A DNA stretch of 64,000 bases from JAWWOL01 sp963797535 (GCA_963797535.1 CAWCPQ010000005.1:248001-312000); one strand, 5' to 3'; positions 16,784 through 25,895 are shown, counted from the stretch's first letter. A program made the numbers and translations. Notes: generated by a model from the letters alone, not told the origin.

Positions 16784-18004
16784 GTGCCAGACGTGGCTGA
16801 TCTTGGATCGTTGCGGCTCACGGACCGCCGGCTTTTGGACCTGCTCGAGCGGTTCGGGGCGCTGCCACGGGCAGAGCTGGGCACCCGGTCGGGCTTTCCC
16901 CGCACCACGGTCACCGACTGCGTCAAGAGACTGACGAGGCTCGGCCTCGTCGTGGAGGGCAACGCCCCCGCCCGTCCCGGCACCACCGGGCGACGTCCCA
17001 AGGTGGTCGAGCTGGTGCGTCGGGACGGAGTCATCGCCGTGTTCGCGTACAGCCACCGCTTTTTCCGCGTGGGTGTCGTCGGTTTCAACGGCACCGTCCA
17101 TGCGTCGCGGCAGGTGGACACCCCGCTGCACCGGCTGACGGAGGGGCCGGTGAGCGGCCTCGAGGCCCTCGACGCCGCGCTGGGTGACGCCGGGCTGTCG
17201 CGCGCGTCAGTGACCTGCGCCGTGGCGTCGGTGCCGATGCCCTTCCTGCCCGGCCGTGGTCCGATTCCGCATCAGATGCGACCGGTCGCCGGTGCCGTCA
17301 TGCCGCTGCAGCTGCCGACGCCGCCACCCTGGCTGTTCACGGGTGACCCGGCCCTGTTGTTCAGTGAAGCGCTCGGGGTGCCGGCCTGGACCGAGAACGA
17401 CGCAAACCTGGAGGCACTCGCCGAGGCAGCGCTCGGTGCCGCGCGAGGCATGCACGACTTCGTCTACATCAAGCTTGCCGGTGGTCCCGGCGGCGCTGTC
17501 GTGCTCGACGGCCGACTGCACCGTGGTCGCAGTGGTCTCGCGGGCGAGATCGGCCACGCCCCGATGACGGACGAAGGCCCGATGTGCTGGTGCGGTGGTC
17601 GCGGCTGCCTCCTCGCCAGGGTGAACCCGAACGCCATTGTCGAGGATGTGCAGACCGCTCATCCGGAGGTGGCCACGATGGCCGACGTCCTCACCCTCGC
17701 CGGCAACGGAAGCACCGCCGTGATGCGGGTGCTGACCGACGTGGGCCGCGCCGTGGGCCGTTCGCTAGCGACGTTCTGCGCCTACATGAATCCCGATGGG
17801 ATCGTCCTGGACAGCGGATTGGGCGGTGGTAGCGGGGCAGTCGAGGCCGGCGTACGCGAAGCCCTGGCTCGGTTCGCACCCCCCGACATCGCACGAGATG
17901 TCCATGTCGTCGTCGGCGCCCTCGGTTCGGACGCGGTCCTGCAAGGGGCGGCGATCTTGGCCAACAACGCCATGTCGAGTGTCGCGCCCTCGCCCACGAG
18001 CTAG
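16784..18004 (+). CDS. ROK-family transcriptional regulator
   Basis: A roughly 406-residue protein starts with a winged helix-turn-helix (LLDLLERFGALPRAELGTR, FPRTTVTDCVKRLTRLGLV). A ROK domain follows with ENDANLEALAEAALGAARG, GHAPMTDEGPMCWCGGRGC (zinc motif) and YMNPDGIVLDSGLGG. It has no ATP-binding DxGGT motif. The start is either GTG 16784 or GTG 16793; the TTG further upstream looks unlikely. It is divergent from the permuted GH3 gene and probably regulates it. Confidence 0.85.
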   Translation: MPDVADLGSLRLTDRRLLDLLERFGALPRAELGTRSGFPRTTVTDCVKRLTRLGLVVEGNAPARPGTTGRRPKVVELVRRDGVIAVFAYSHRFFRVGVVGFNGTVHASRQVDTPLHRLTEGPVSGLEALDAALGDAGLSRASVTCAVASVPMPFLPGRGPIPHQMRPVAGAVMPLQLPTPPPWLFTGDPALLFSEALGVPAWTENDANLEALAEAALGAARGMHDFVYIKLAGGPGGAVVLDGRLHRGRSGLAGEIGHAPMTDEGPMCWCGGRGCLLARVNPNAIVEDVQTAHPEVATMADVLTLAGNGSTAVMRVLTDVGRAVGRSLATFCAYMNPDGIVLDSGLGGGSGAVEAGVREALARFAPPDIARDVHVVVGALGSDAVLQGAAILANNAMSSVAPSPTS

Positions 18005-18042
18005 GGGTGCCCGGTGCCGCACTTGCGTGACGTCGCCGCACA

Positions 18043-18077
18043 GGTTCGGCCGGCACCACGCACGTGCCGGCCGAACC
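18043..18077. terminator. Bidirectional terminator hairpin
   Basis: GGTTCGGCCGGCAC (18043-18056) and GTGCCGGCCGAACC (18064-18077) form a perfect 14-bp stem with a 7-nt loop. The hairpin lies between the convergent ROK and alcohol dehydrogenase genes. Confidence 0.85.
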
Positions 18078-18085
18078 GATGGGGG

Positions 18086-19228
18086 TCAGGCGGCGGACGG
18101 GTGCAGCAGCACCTTGGTCCAGCCGTTCACTCGCTTGTCGAACTGCTCATAGGCGTTCGGCGCTTCAGCAAGATCAAGCTCGTGCGACACAATGAGCGAC
18201 GGGTGAGCCCGATCGTGAATGATCAGGTCGCGCAGGTGACGGTTGTACTTCTTGACCGGGCACTGACCGGAGCCGATGCTGATGCCCTTTTCAAAGACCG
18301 CACCGTAGTTGAAGGCGATCCTGCCTTCCTGAGCCTCGTCGGTCGCCGCCCCCGGGTCCTGCGGCACGTAGACCCCAACGACGCCGATCGCTCCGGTAGC
18401 CCGTACGACGGACACCAGGTTGTCCAGAACCATCGCCGGGTGCTCCTGACCAGCCGGGTCGTGCGCCTGGTAGCCGACCGCCTCGACGCCGCAGTCAACC
18501 CCGAACCCGTCCGTACCCGCCATGATCGCCTCGGTCGGGTCGCCGTCGGCAAGGTTGACGGCTGTCGCCCCGAACTTCTCGGCGAGGGCGAGCCGGTCCG
18601 GCTCGAAGTCGACCACGAACACCTGGGAGGCACCGCGCAGCATCGCGCTGTGCGCAGCCATCAGGCCGACCGGGCCGGCCCCGAAGATCGCCACCGTCTT
18701 ACCGGGAGAGACCTTGGCCAGCTCGGTGCCGTGGTAGCCGGTCGGAAAGATGTCGGACAGCATCGCGAAGTCGGTCTCGTGGTCGGTGCCGGCTGGCAGC
18801 TCGAGCAGGTTGAAGTCAGCCCACGGCACGCGTAGCAGCTCTGCCTGCCCGCCCCAGTACGGGCCCATCTTCGGGTAGCCGTAGCCAGCGCCGGGGTTTC
18901 CCGACGGGTTGGCTCGCAGACAAGCCGACGTCCACCCGTCGTTGCAGTTGCGGCAGGTGCCGCAGGCCAGGTTGAACGGCACCGACACCCGGTCGCCGAC
19001 CTTGATCCGATCGACGCTGCCGCCCACCTCGACGACCACGCCCATGTTCTCGTGCCCCAGCACCATGCCGGAGTCGAACGGCGCGCGGCCTTCGTACGGG
19101 TGCAGGTCCGAGCCGCAGATGTTGGCGGTGGTGATCCGGATCAGCGCATCCGATGGCCGCTCGATCCGTGGGTCGGGCACCTCGTCGACGGCTACGTCGA
19201 ACGGTCCCTTGTAGACAACAGCTTTCAT
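18086..19228 (-). CDS. Zinc alcohol dehydrogenase, glutathione-independent formaldehyde dehydrogenase-like
   Basis: This is a 380-residue MDR protein. It has NICGSDLHPYEG (catalytic zinc Cys), GHENMGVV, the structural zinc loop CGTCRNCNDGWTSAC and the Rossmann motif VAIFGAGPVGLMAAHSA followed by VVDFEPDR (NAD preference). Its length and the long insert around VGYQAHDPAGQEHP match the fdhA-type formaldehyde/aldehyde dismutating dehydrogenases. It could detoxify formaldehyde or oxidise a larger alcohol. It appears monocistronic. Confidence 0.85.
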   Translation of the reverse strand: MKAVVYKGPFDVAVDEVPDPRIERPSDALIRITTANICGSDLHPYEGRAPFDSGMVLGHENMGVVVEVGGSVDRIKVGDRVSVPFNLACGTCRNCNDGWTSACLRANPSGNPGAGYGYPKMGPYWGGQAELLRVPWADFNLLELPAGTDHETDFAMLSDIFPTGYHGTELAKVSPGKTVAIFGAGPVGLMAAHSAMLRGASQVFVVDFEPDRLALAEKFGATAVNLADGDPTEAIMAGTDGFGVDCGVEAVGYQAHDPAGQEHPAMVLDNLVSVVRATGAIGVVGVYVPQDPGAATDEAQEGRIAFNYGAVFEKGISIGSGQCPVKKYNRHLRDLIIHDRAHPSLIVSHELDLAEAPNAYEQFDKRVNGWTKVLLHPSAA

Positions 19229-19402
19229 GGGGTCCTCCTCGTCGAACGGGTCAGGTGGGGGCGTTGCCGATCCCGGGCGGCCACTCGCCAGCAGTCAGCC
19301 GCTCCGCTACCGTTCCCCGCCCTCCAGGTCGTAAGCGATCAGCGAAGACTTACCGCGCAAGGCTTTTCGCCTTATTGCTGAAAGGAGGCGTGAGCGGACA
19401 CA

Positions 19403-19438
19403 GGTGGGCGACGGCCGAACATCCGACCGCCGCCCACC
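19403..19438 (-). terminator. Probable terminator of the hsp20 transcript
   Basis: GGTGGGCG-A-CGG and CCG-C-CGCCCACC form an 8+3 bp stem with one internal mismatch. It lies directly downstream of the hsp20 stop codon on the minus strand. Confidence 0.55.
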
Positions 19439-19443
19439 CCTGA

Positions 19444-19903
19444 TCACCTGGCGGAGACAGCACCGTCCATGAGTTCGTGCTGCTCCCCGGACCGGCCGAG
19501 CGTCACGGGAATCTGCCGGGGCTTGGCGGCCTCCGCAACCGGAAGCGTCAAGGTCAGGACTCCGTCGGTGTAGTCCGCGTCGATATGTTCCAGGTCGACC
19601 GTCGGGCCCAGGCTCAGCTGGCGGGCAAAGGTGCCCGTCGGGCGTTCCTGAGTGAGCCACTCCTGCTCGCCCTCCGACAGCGGACCGCTTGCAGCGGATG
19701 GTCAGGATCCGACCGTCCACGCCCACCTCGATCGAGTTCGCGTCAACGCCGGGCAGGTCGCAGTGCAGGATGAACTGGTCGCCGGACCGGAAGAGATCGA
19801 TCGGCATGGCCCGCACCCCGAGCTGGCCCTCGCCAGCCTGGGACAGGAGTTGCTCGGTGAGCCGGTCGAGGTCACGGAACGGGTCGAAACGGGGTACCAC
19901 CAC
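19444..19903 (-). pseudogene. Small heat-shock protein Hsp20, frameshifted
   Basis: From GTG 19903 (GGAGG upstream) the frame reads VVPRFDPFRDLDRLTEQLL and the first half of the alpha-crystallin domain (MPIDLFRSGDQFILHCDLPG, DGRILTIRCKRSA). The rest (SEGEQEWLTQERPTGTFARQ, YTDGVLTLTLPVAEAAKPRQ, the latter the IxI-like C-terminal part) continues in another frame from about 19680 to the stop at 19446-19444. A single indel therefore interrupts an otherwise complete gene of about 150 codons. It may be a recent mutation or a sequence error. A CIRCE-like operator lies about 100 bp upstream. Confidence 0.8.
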
Positions 19904-20004
19904 AACCACCTCCAGGACTCGATGTGCGTCGAGCCGGTCGGCCCGACGGGGCCGCGCGGGAGGCGCTGGGTGGTGACCACGCCTTCGCGCGTCAGACTTC
20001 GTTT

Positions 20005-20031
20005 TTAGCACTCGGGCAGGCCGAGTGACAA
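20005..20031. promoter_or_regulatory. CIRCE-like HrcA operator upstream of hsp20
   Basis: TTAGCACTC-N9-GAGTGACAA matches the CIRCE consensus (TTAGCACTC-N9-GAGTGCTAA) in all nine bases of the left arm and seven of nine in the right arm. It lies about 100 bp upstream of the minus-strand hsp20 start. HrcA normally uses this element to repress chaperone genes. Confidence 0.7.
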
Positions 20032-20201
20032 CCGTCCGGTGCAGCTCGTTCCCCGATCAGTAAGCCGCTGACCTATTTTCCCGTCTTGATCATCGCCAAC
20101 GACCGCGGCTACACGGGGGACAAGGTCAATGGCTACCGGGATCGGGTGGTACGACGGCACCCAGGGCAGCAATTGCACCGACGAGAGAAACTAGCGTCAT
20201 C

Positions 20202-21218
20202 ATGAGGCAGGTACGGCGGCAGGTCATCGCGACGACGACGCTGTGTCTGGCGGTGGCCAGCTGCAGCGGCTCGCCGGCTGCAGCCTCTCGCGCCCCTTCG
20301 CAGCCGGCCCCCACCGCAGTCGGGTCCCCTACGGCTGTGGCCTCTACAGCTGCCTCGACCACCTCTGCTATGGCAACGTCGGGCGCCAGCAGTCCGACGC
20401 CGAAGACAGTGGGCGTCCACGGAATCAGCAAGGTGCTCGTCGTCGTAGAGGAAAACCACAGCCTGAGCGAGATGCGATCGGGGATGCCCTACCTGTACGG
20501 CCTTGCGCGCAAGTACGGCTACGCCATGAACTACCAAGCGGCAGGGCACCCCTCATTGCCGAACTATCTCGCGATCAGCGGCGGATCCACCTTTGGCATC
20601 ACCGATGACGAGCTGCCATCGGCGCACCAGCTGCGCGGACCTTCCGTGTTCGGGCAAGCGCTGAGCGCTGGGAAGACCGCGCGACTCTACGCGGAGTCGT
20701 TGCCGTCACCGTGTGCGACTGCCAACGAGGGTGAGTTCGCCGCCCGGCACGCCCCCTGGGCCTACTACGTCGACGAGCGGAGGGAGTGCGAACGGGGCAT
20801 GGTCGATCCCGGGACGCCCGGCGGGGGCAGTCTCATCAGCGACATCGACGCCGGCAACCTGCCGACGGTCGGAATGCTCGTACCCAACCTGCTGCACGAC
20901 GCACACGACGGAAGCCTTGGCGAGGCGGACAACTGGCTCAAGGGCTGGCTGCCGCGGATGATGGCTGGGCCGGACTTCCGCACCGGCCGGCTCGCCATCG
21001 TCGTCACGGCTGACGAAGACGACTACACGGCGGCCAACAAGGTGCTCACGGTGGTCGTCGGTCCCGGAGTCAGCAGCGCAGTGGTCTCCGCACCGCTCAA
21101 CCACTATTCGCTGACCCGGCTCTACGACGACGTCGCCGGCGCTCGGCCGCTGCGCCAGGCAGCAACGGCGACGTCCATGGTGAAAGCGTTCGGCCTGCAC
21201 GTCGTCCCCCAGCCGTAA
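20202..21218 (+). CDS. Phosphoesterase-family lipoprotein (acid phosphatase/phospholipase C-like)
   Basis: At 338 residues it begins with a lipoprotein signal (TTTLCLAVASC, Cys21) and a Ser/Thr/Ala/Pro-rich linker to about residue 70. The phosphoesterase family domain follows with KVLVVVEENHSLSEM, AAGHPSLPNYLAISGGST and AIVVTADEDDYTAANKV. These are the motifs of the AcpA/phospholipase C alkaline-phosphatase-like superfamily. It should be anchored on the outer face of the membrane and hydrolyse a phosphate ester. It is convergent with the small membrane-protein gene at 21223. Confidence 0.8.
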   Translation: MRQVRRQVIATTTLCLAVASCSGSPAAASRAPSQPAPTAVGSPTAVASTAASTTSAMATSGASSPTPKTVGVHGISKVLVVVEENHSLSEMRSGMPYLYGLARKYGYAMNYQAAGHPSLPNYLAISGGSTFGITDDELPSAHQLRGPSVFGQALSAGKTARLYAESLPSPCATANEGEFAARHAPWAYYVDERRECERGMVDPGTPGGGSLISDIDAGNLPTVGMLVPNLLHDAHDGSLGEADNWLKGWLPRMMAGPDFRTGRLAIVVTADEDDYTAANKVLTVVVGPGVSSAVVSAPLNHYSLTRLYDDVAGARPLRQAATATSMVKAFGLHVVPQP

Positions 21219-21222
21219 TTCT

Positions 21223-21384
21223 TCACAGCATCCAGTGGAACTGGCCGAGCCGGACGTCGTACGAGGGTCGCAACTGCGGGTCGTTCCCGTTCGGGGGGTA
21301 CGGGACCCATCGCTTGCGGCGTCGAGAAAGCGCAGTTCCGCCAAGAACAAATGCAAGACCGAGGAACAAGAGAACGTACAACAT
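21223..21384 (-). CDS. Small single-pass membrane protein (53 aa)
   Basis: A 53-codon minus-strand frame starts at ATG 21384 behind GGAAGG (6-nt spacer) and stops at 21225-21223. The product has one N-terminal membrane segment (MLYVLLFLGLAFVLGGTA), a stop-transfer SRRRKRW and a short polar tail (PYPPNGNDPQLRPSYDVRLG). The good ribosome site, the hydrophobic/positively charged topology and the exact fit up to the convergent phosphoesterase stop (4 bp away) support a real gene. No family is recognised. Confidence 0.65.
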   Translation of the reverse strand: MLYVLLFLGLAFVLGGTALSRRRKRWVPYPPNGNDPQLRPSYDVRLGQFHWML

Positions 21385-21617
21385 CAGGTTTCCTTCCGGG
21401 ACGGAGTGCGTGGTCGCACCGGTTTCAGACTCCGCCCCAGTGAGCGACTCGCCATGAGCAGTGGCTACTCAAACGCCGAGCGAAGGCCCACTTCGCCGTC
21501 CGGCTCCTGCGAGTCCGCAGCCGAAAGAGGAAGGCCGACGATGAGGGTGTTCCGGCCGCACCGTCAGTCAGATGGACGGGCCAGGGAGGCCTGCCCCGGC
21601 CGTCGTACCCTTGTCAG

Positions 21618-22655
21618 GTGACCATGCATCCTTGGGTCGTCGTGGGGCTCGACAACGGTGGCACCAAGAACAACGCGACCGTGCTGGACAGCGCGGGCAA
21701 CTTCCTGGTGAGCAGCCTGACCGAGACCCCGAGCCGCGTGCAGGACGGCCCCGACGTCGCCATCGAGTGTCTTGCGGTGGCGTTCGACGACGTGCTGACC
21801 ATGACCGGCCTCGATCGCGCCGACGTCCGCGCCGTTGGGCTGGGCACGCCGGGACCGGCCAGCGCCAGTGGCGTCATCTCCTCCAAGGGCTCCACGAACT
21901 TCTCCCAGCCGGCCTGGCGCAGCTTCGACGTTCGTGGCGCGTTGGAGGATCGGTTGAAGCTTCCGGTCAGCTATGACAACGATGGGAACGCCGCAGCTCT
22001 GTACGCCCACTACGTTCGCTACGGCAGTGAGGCGGGACACCATTCCTCGGTTGCTGCTGTCGTCGGCACCGGTCTGGGCGGCGGCATCATCGAGTCCGGC
22101 AGTGTGGTTCGCGGGGCTGCTGGCATGGCGGGGGAACTGGGCCACGTTCGGCTGGCACTCGACGGCCTGCTCGAGGAGGGGCAGCCGGTGCCCGTCTGTC
22201 ATTGCGGGGTGTCCGGCGACGCCGAGAGCCTGGCGTCGCTGTCGGCCATCGAGGGCAACCTGCTGCCGTACTGGCTGACCCGCTTTCCCGGCCACCCGCT
22301 CGCCGAGATGGCCTCGCCGCACTCCGCAGCGCTGCAGGTACGGGACTATGCCGAGGCCGGGGATGCCATGGCCCTGCGGATCTTCGAGCAGCAGGCGATG
22401 ACCATCGGCAGGTTGTTCACCATCGCGTCCAATTTCACCGACCCGGACAGCTATTTCCTGGGCGGCGGCGTGGTCGAGCATGCCCCGCACTTCCGGGACT
22501 GGTTCTTGGACGAGGTCCGCAAGCACACTTCGCTGCGATCCGAGCAACTCGCCGTTGCTGACTTCGCCATCGTTCCCGACCGGGACATGGCGGGTGCCCG
22601 TGGCGCCGCAATCTCGGCCCTTAGACGGTTCGAGCGTGGGCAGCTCGGTGGCTAG
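21618..22655 (+). CDS. ROK-family sugar kinase (glucokinase-like)
   Basis: A 345-residue ROK protein without a DNA-binding domain starts with the ATP-binding loop VVVGLDNGGTKNNATVLD. It also carries YDNDGNAAALYAHYVRYG and VVGTGLGGGIIESG with GELGHVRL, the catalytic and sugar-binding parts of ROK kinases. The usual zinc motif is degenerate (CHCGVSGDAES instead of CxCGxxGCxE), which may change fold stability or specificity. It is expected to phosphorylate glucose or another hexose in the cytosol. The start is GTG 21618 or ATG 21624. It stands alone. Confidence 0.85.
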   Translation: MTMHPWVVVGLDNGGTKNNATVLDSAGNFLVSSLTETPSRVQDGPDVAIECLAVAFDDVLTMTGLDRADVRAVGLGTPGPASASGVISSKGSTNFSQPAWRSFDVRGALEDRLKLPVSYDNDGNAAALYAHYVRYGSEAGHHSSVAAVVGTGLGGGIIESGSVVRGAAGMAGELGHVRLALDGLLEEGQPVPVCHCGVSGDAESLASLSAIEGNLLPYWLTRFPGHPLAEMASPHSAALQVRDYAEAGDAMALRIFEQQAMTIGRLFTIASNFTDPDSYFLGGGVVEHAPHFRDWFLDEVRKHTSLRSEQLAVADFAIVPDRDMAGARGAAISALRRFERGQLGG

Positions 22656-22987
22656 CGAGAGTGCGCTCGGCTGGCTGAACGGTCGTGAGCAGCGGTGAGC
22701 AACAGCTTGTCGTCAGGAGCGTGCGTGCGCCCTCGTTCACAGTGCGCGCCGTCCGGATCCCCTGAACGTGCAGCATGCAGTCACGCTGCTCGTTGGTCGT
22801 GCTTGCGATCGAGGGCGACGCCACGGCCGTGTGGCTCAACGCCGCGAAAGGCACGGCCGGGGTCGTGATGGGGGCAACCACGATCGCTGCGCGGGCGCCG
22901 CCGGGGAGGAAGTGCCCGCGCGCGTATCGCGCTTCTCGGGAACGGCGAGCCTGATGTGCCCGTCAGCCACCATGGAACAAGCGCGCC
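22656..22987. other. Intergenic stretch without a recognised gene
   Basis: These 332 bp between the ROK kinase and the GAP-family gene have a short minus-strand frame (22621-22881) with a hydrophobic start. It overlaps the end of the kinase gene and shows no family match or convincing ribosome site. I see no supported feature here. Confidence 0.4.
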
Positions 22988-23932
22988 TCACAGAGCCAGC
23001 GCGCCCCGGATCACGAGAGCGACGCCGACGACGAAGGAGGTGCTCACGAGGAGAGTGCGCGAGTGCTGCCCGGTCCAGCGTTGCACCGATACGACCGCCT
23101 GGCGCGCCGCGTCCGGATTGACGATGCACATCGCCAAGGCGGCCAGCGGCAGGGCAAACCAGATGACGTCGTACGTGGAGACGGCCAGCAAGCCGCCGGG
23201 CAGCCGCGGGTTGTGGGCGACGATGATATTCAGCGCGATCAGGTAGAAGAGCCCGGGGATGTGGGTCAGTGGGCCAGCGATGGCCGCGGTGCGAACCGTG
23301 AGCCGCCGGTCGAGGCGAGCCGTCCAGTCGATGCCCTTACCTGGAACGTCCTGATCCTGACCTCGCCCGATCAGTCCGGCCAGTACCGCGCAGCCGAAGA
23401 GCAGTGCGGCCACGCCTCCGGCGATGTTGGCGACGCCTTTGGTGCGAGCGCTGCCCGAGTGGAAGTGGATGCCATGAACGACACCGACCACGACCACACC
23501 GAACGCGATCGTAAACGCCAGGCCGACCACGACATAGGCGAACAACAGGCGGCGGCGGGACTCGTGCGACAGAATCGCCGAGACGGCCGCGAGGCTCGTC
23601 GGGCGCACCGTGCTCGCCAGGGCGAGCAGGAGAATATCGAAGATCAAGCGAGCGCCCGATGGGTGCGAGCCGCTTCCGGGAGCGGCGCCTGGCCCGGCAC
23701 CTGTGTGCTCGCGGTTGGCCAGGGCGACGAGTACGGCACCGCCCAGCGCAGCGACCAGCGCTGCGCCGCCGACCACGAGCTGACCGCGGTCAAGCGTGGC
23801 GTAACCGACCAGCAGGATGGCGGCGAGCGCACACCAGACCGCCGCCGCGAGTGCCGGACCAGCTGCCACGACCCCGCTCCTCCTCAGCCCGATCTGTCGG
23901 CGTCCGTCAGCGACGATCTCGACAGCGCGCAC
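22988..23932 (-). CDS. GAP-family integral membrane protein
   Basis: The 314-residue product is mostly hydrophobic with about six membrane segments (VWCALAAILLVGYATL, VVVGLAFTIAFGVVVVGVVH, VAALLFGCAVLAGLIG, SFVVGVALVIRGALAL). It contains a central STVRPTSLAAVSAIL region. This arrangement resembles the actinobacterial GAP/Sap (sulfolipid-addressing protein) family, thought to act in export of small molecules or lipids. The start is GTG 23932; a later start is possible. No operon partner is evident. Confidence 0.65.
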   Translation of the reverse strand: MRAVEIVADGRRQIGLRRSGVVAAGPALAAAVWCALAAILLVGYATLDRGQLVVGGAALVAALGGAVLVALANREHTGAGPGAAPGSGSHPSGARLIFDILLLALASTVRPTSLAAVSAILSHESRRRLLFAYVVVGLAFTIAFGVVVVGVVHGIHFHSGSARTKGVANIAGGVAALLFGCAVLAGLIGRGQDQDVPGKGIDWTARLDRRLTVRTAAIAGPLTHIPGLFYLIALNIIVAHNPRLPGGLLAVSTYDVIWFALPLAALAMCIVNPDAARQAVVSVQRWTGQHSRTLLVSTSFVVGVALVIRGALAL

Positions 23933-24095
23933 GCGCCCGGTTCTCCGCCCGCCGGTTCATACGATCATGACCGGAACGACTTGACGGGTCCACCGCACCG
24001 CAAAGCCACGCCTCACTATGCCCGAGCCGCCATGGGCCGAGGTTCGAATTCGTATGGCGACCTGTTCGCACCCAGGCCCGCCCCCGGTGGGAGAG

Positions 24096-24175
24096 CTGGA
24101 ACGTGCTGGACGCGCAGGTGCTCGCCGCCATCGTCCGCCACGACGAGAGTACGAGGGTGGACCAGTTGATCGGTC
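24096..24175 (+). pseudogene. Remnant of a FadR-type regulator gene
   Basis: The plus strand encodes ESWNVLDAQVLAAIVRHDE and then VDQLIG. This closely matches ESWNLLDRQVLAAIVRHDE...VLDQLIA of the intact FadR paralogue at 47921 and the one at 42992. Only about 27 codons survive; neither the helix-turn-helix nor the FCD domain is present. It is a fragment left by deletion, lying in the 317-bp gap between two membrane-protein genes. Confidence 0.7.
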
Positions 24176-24249
24176 GACGGCGGACCTCTCGGCCGGACCC
24201 CCGCGACGGACGTGATCCTCACAGCTTTGAAGCCCGTCAGGTCAGCAGC

Positions 24250-24780
24250 CTACGGGCCCTCCGACCTGTCGCGCCTGATCCACCACGGAAGGGCCAGCCA
24301 CAGAACGAACACTGCAGCGAGGACCACGACTCCGGCGATCACTGCCGCGGCAGTGCCCGCGGTCACATCGAAGATCAGGTAGGTCACGCCGACCAGGGCG
24401 AGCCCCAGAAGGTAAGCGCCCGCCATCGCGCACCGGTGGGCAAAGCTCACCATCTGCCGCCGCTGGTGCCGACGGAACAGCAGCCGGTGCATCAGCACCG
24501 GCGCGACGAGCAGCGTGGTTGCGGCGGCAGACAACGCGACCACTGCCAGGTAGGTCCGACGCTGGGCGCTGTCGAGCAGCTCGAACCTTTGCTGGAACGG
24601 AAGCGTCAGGAGAAATCCGGTCAACAGCTGGACCCCGGTCTGGGTGACCCGAAGCTCCTGAAGCAGCTCGGACCAGTTCCGGTCGAGCCGCTCGATCTCC
24701 GTCTCGTCACGGGCCATCGAGTCCCACGCCTGGTCCCGTTCGGGGTGGTCCGGCTCGCCCTTGTTCGTGACGGCAACCAT
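24250..24780 (-). CDS. DUF6328-family membrane protein
   Basis: The 176-residue product begins with a charged segment and the conserved RNWSELLQELRVTQTGVQLL, then has four membrane segments (LLTGFLLTLPF, YLAVVALSAAATTLLVAPVL, AGAYLLGLALVGVTYLIFDV, AAVIAGVVVLAAVFVLWLAL). This is the pattern of the actinobacterial DUF6328 family, whose function is not known. AAGGAGGG precedes ATG 24780. Confidence 0.8.
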   Translation of the reverse strand: MVAVTNKGEPDHPERDQAWDSMARDETEIERLDRNWSELLQELRVTQTGVQLLTGFLLTLPFQQRFELLDSAQRRTYLAVVALSAAATTLLVAPVLMHRLLFRRHQRRQMVSFAHRCAMAGAYLLGLALVGVTYLIFDVTAGTAAAVIAGVVVLAAVFVLWLALPWWIRRDRSEGP

Positions 24781-24862
24781 TGACGCCGCCCTCCTTCAGT
24801 CCGACACCAGCCGCTCCTGCCCGAGCCTCGGACCGTGAAACAGCCTGAGCCTCCCCGGCGAC

Positions 24863-25895
24863 CGGTACGGCAGGCCGGGAGCCATGGTGGCCAGATTGCC
24901 GGAGAGGTAGAACTCACGGTCGCCGCGGATCGTCCAGTGCCTGGCGGCCCAGGTGGCGATAGTACCCGGAATCGCAGGTCAGGATCGCGTCATCGCCGGC
25001 CTGCGCATCGATCACGGACATCAGGTACTGCGGGGCGATGGGGCTTCGCTCCGCGTCCTCGAGCGCCACCATCTGCTCGCGCCACCTCGTCATGTAGTTT
25101 CTGAGTCGACTCCAGGAACGAGCGGTCCGTCCTGCGGCGCAGCAACGGAAGCAACGACGGCCAGGCCCTCCTTGGCGTCCCCGATCACGGGAGCCTCGGT
25201 CGGCATGCGGTTCCCCGCCCGTACCGGGTCGGCCTCGATCTGCACCGTCCGCACCTTGCCCGGCTCCGGCAGGTGCTTGGTGTAAGGAAAATTGCGTGCC
25301 GACCATGAACAGCGTGTCGATCTCAGCCATGACCGTCTCAGACGGTCCGGTGCCGAGCAGGCCTACGCCACCGGTCGTGAACTCCGAGTCGTCGGGCACG
25401 CAAGCCTTACCCGGCAGCGTCTTCACGATGGGTGCGCCCAGCAGGTCCGCCAGCTCCAGCAGCTCGGAGCGAGCGTGCAGCGCGCCCGCGCCGGCGAGGA
25501 TCGCGATCTTCGTGCCGCCGTTGAGCACGTCGGCCAAGCGGCGCAAATCCTCCTCCCGTGGCCGACCAGGCGCGGGGAAGAACGTGGCGGCCGTCGCGGG
25601 GGCCGGGCCGGTGCCGGGTGGCGTGTAGGGATCCTCCCCTGCCGGAGACGACTGGATGTCGTTCGGGAAGGTGATGTGAGACTGACCGTACGGCGGGCCA
25701 GAGCGGTCCGGATCGCCAGGTCGACCGCGGTCTCCACCTGCAGAGGGGTTGCTGATCATGACGTTGTAGTCCGCAACGTCCTGGTACAGCGCCTCGAGGT
25801 GCACCTCCTGCTGGTATCCGGTTCCGAGGACGCTGCGTCTCCTGCATGCCGGTGATCGCCAGCACCGGCTTGTGGACTTCGTTCGGTGTCTCGCT
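24863..25895 (-). pseudogene. Thiamine-pyrophosphate enzyme (pyruvate oxidase/dehydrogenase-like), decayed
   Basis: Pieces of a poxB-like TPP enzyme follow each other in different minus-strand frames. These are KPVLAITGMQETQ, TGYQQEVHLEALYQDVADYN and QSHITFPNDIQSSPAGEDPY, then NGGTKIAILAGAGALHARSE, DTLFMVGTQF, DAILTCDSG and DREFYLSGNLATMAPGLPY. The first ~80 residues and the TPP-binding C-terminus are missing, and at least four frameshifts are needed to join the rest. The normal length would be about 580 residues. It cannot make an active enzyme. Confidence 0.8.

Noticed and set aside
24041..24060. GGTTCGAATTC resembling a tRNA T-loop
   Set aside because: The flanking bases do not pair as a T-stem, and no acceptor, D or anticodon arms are present.
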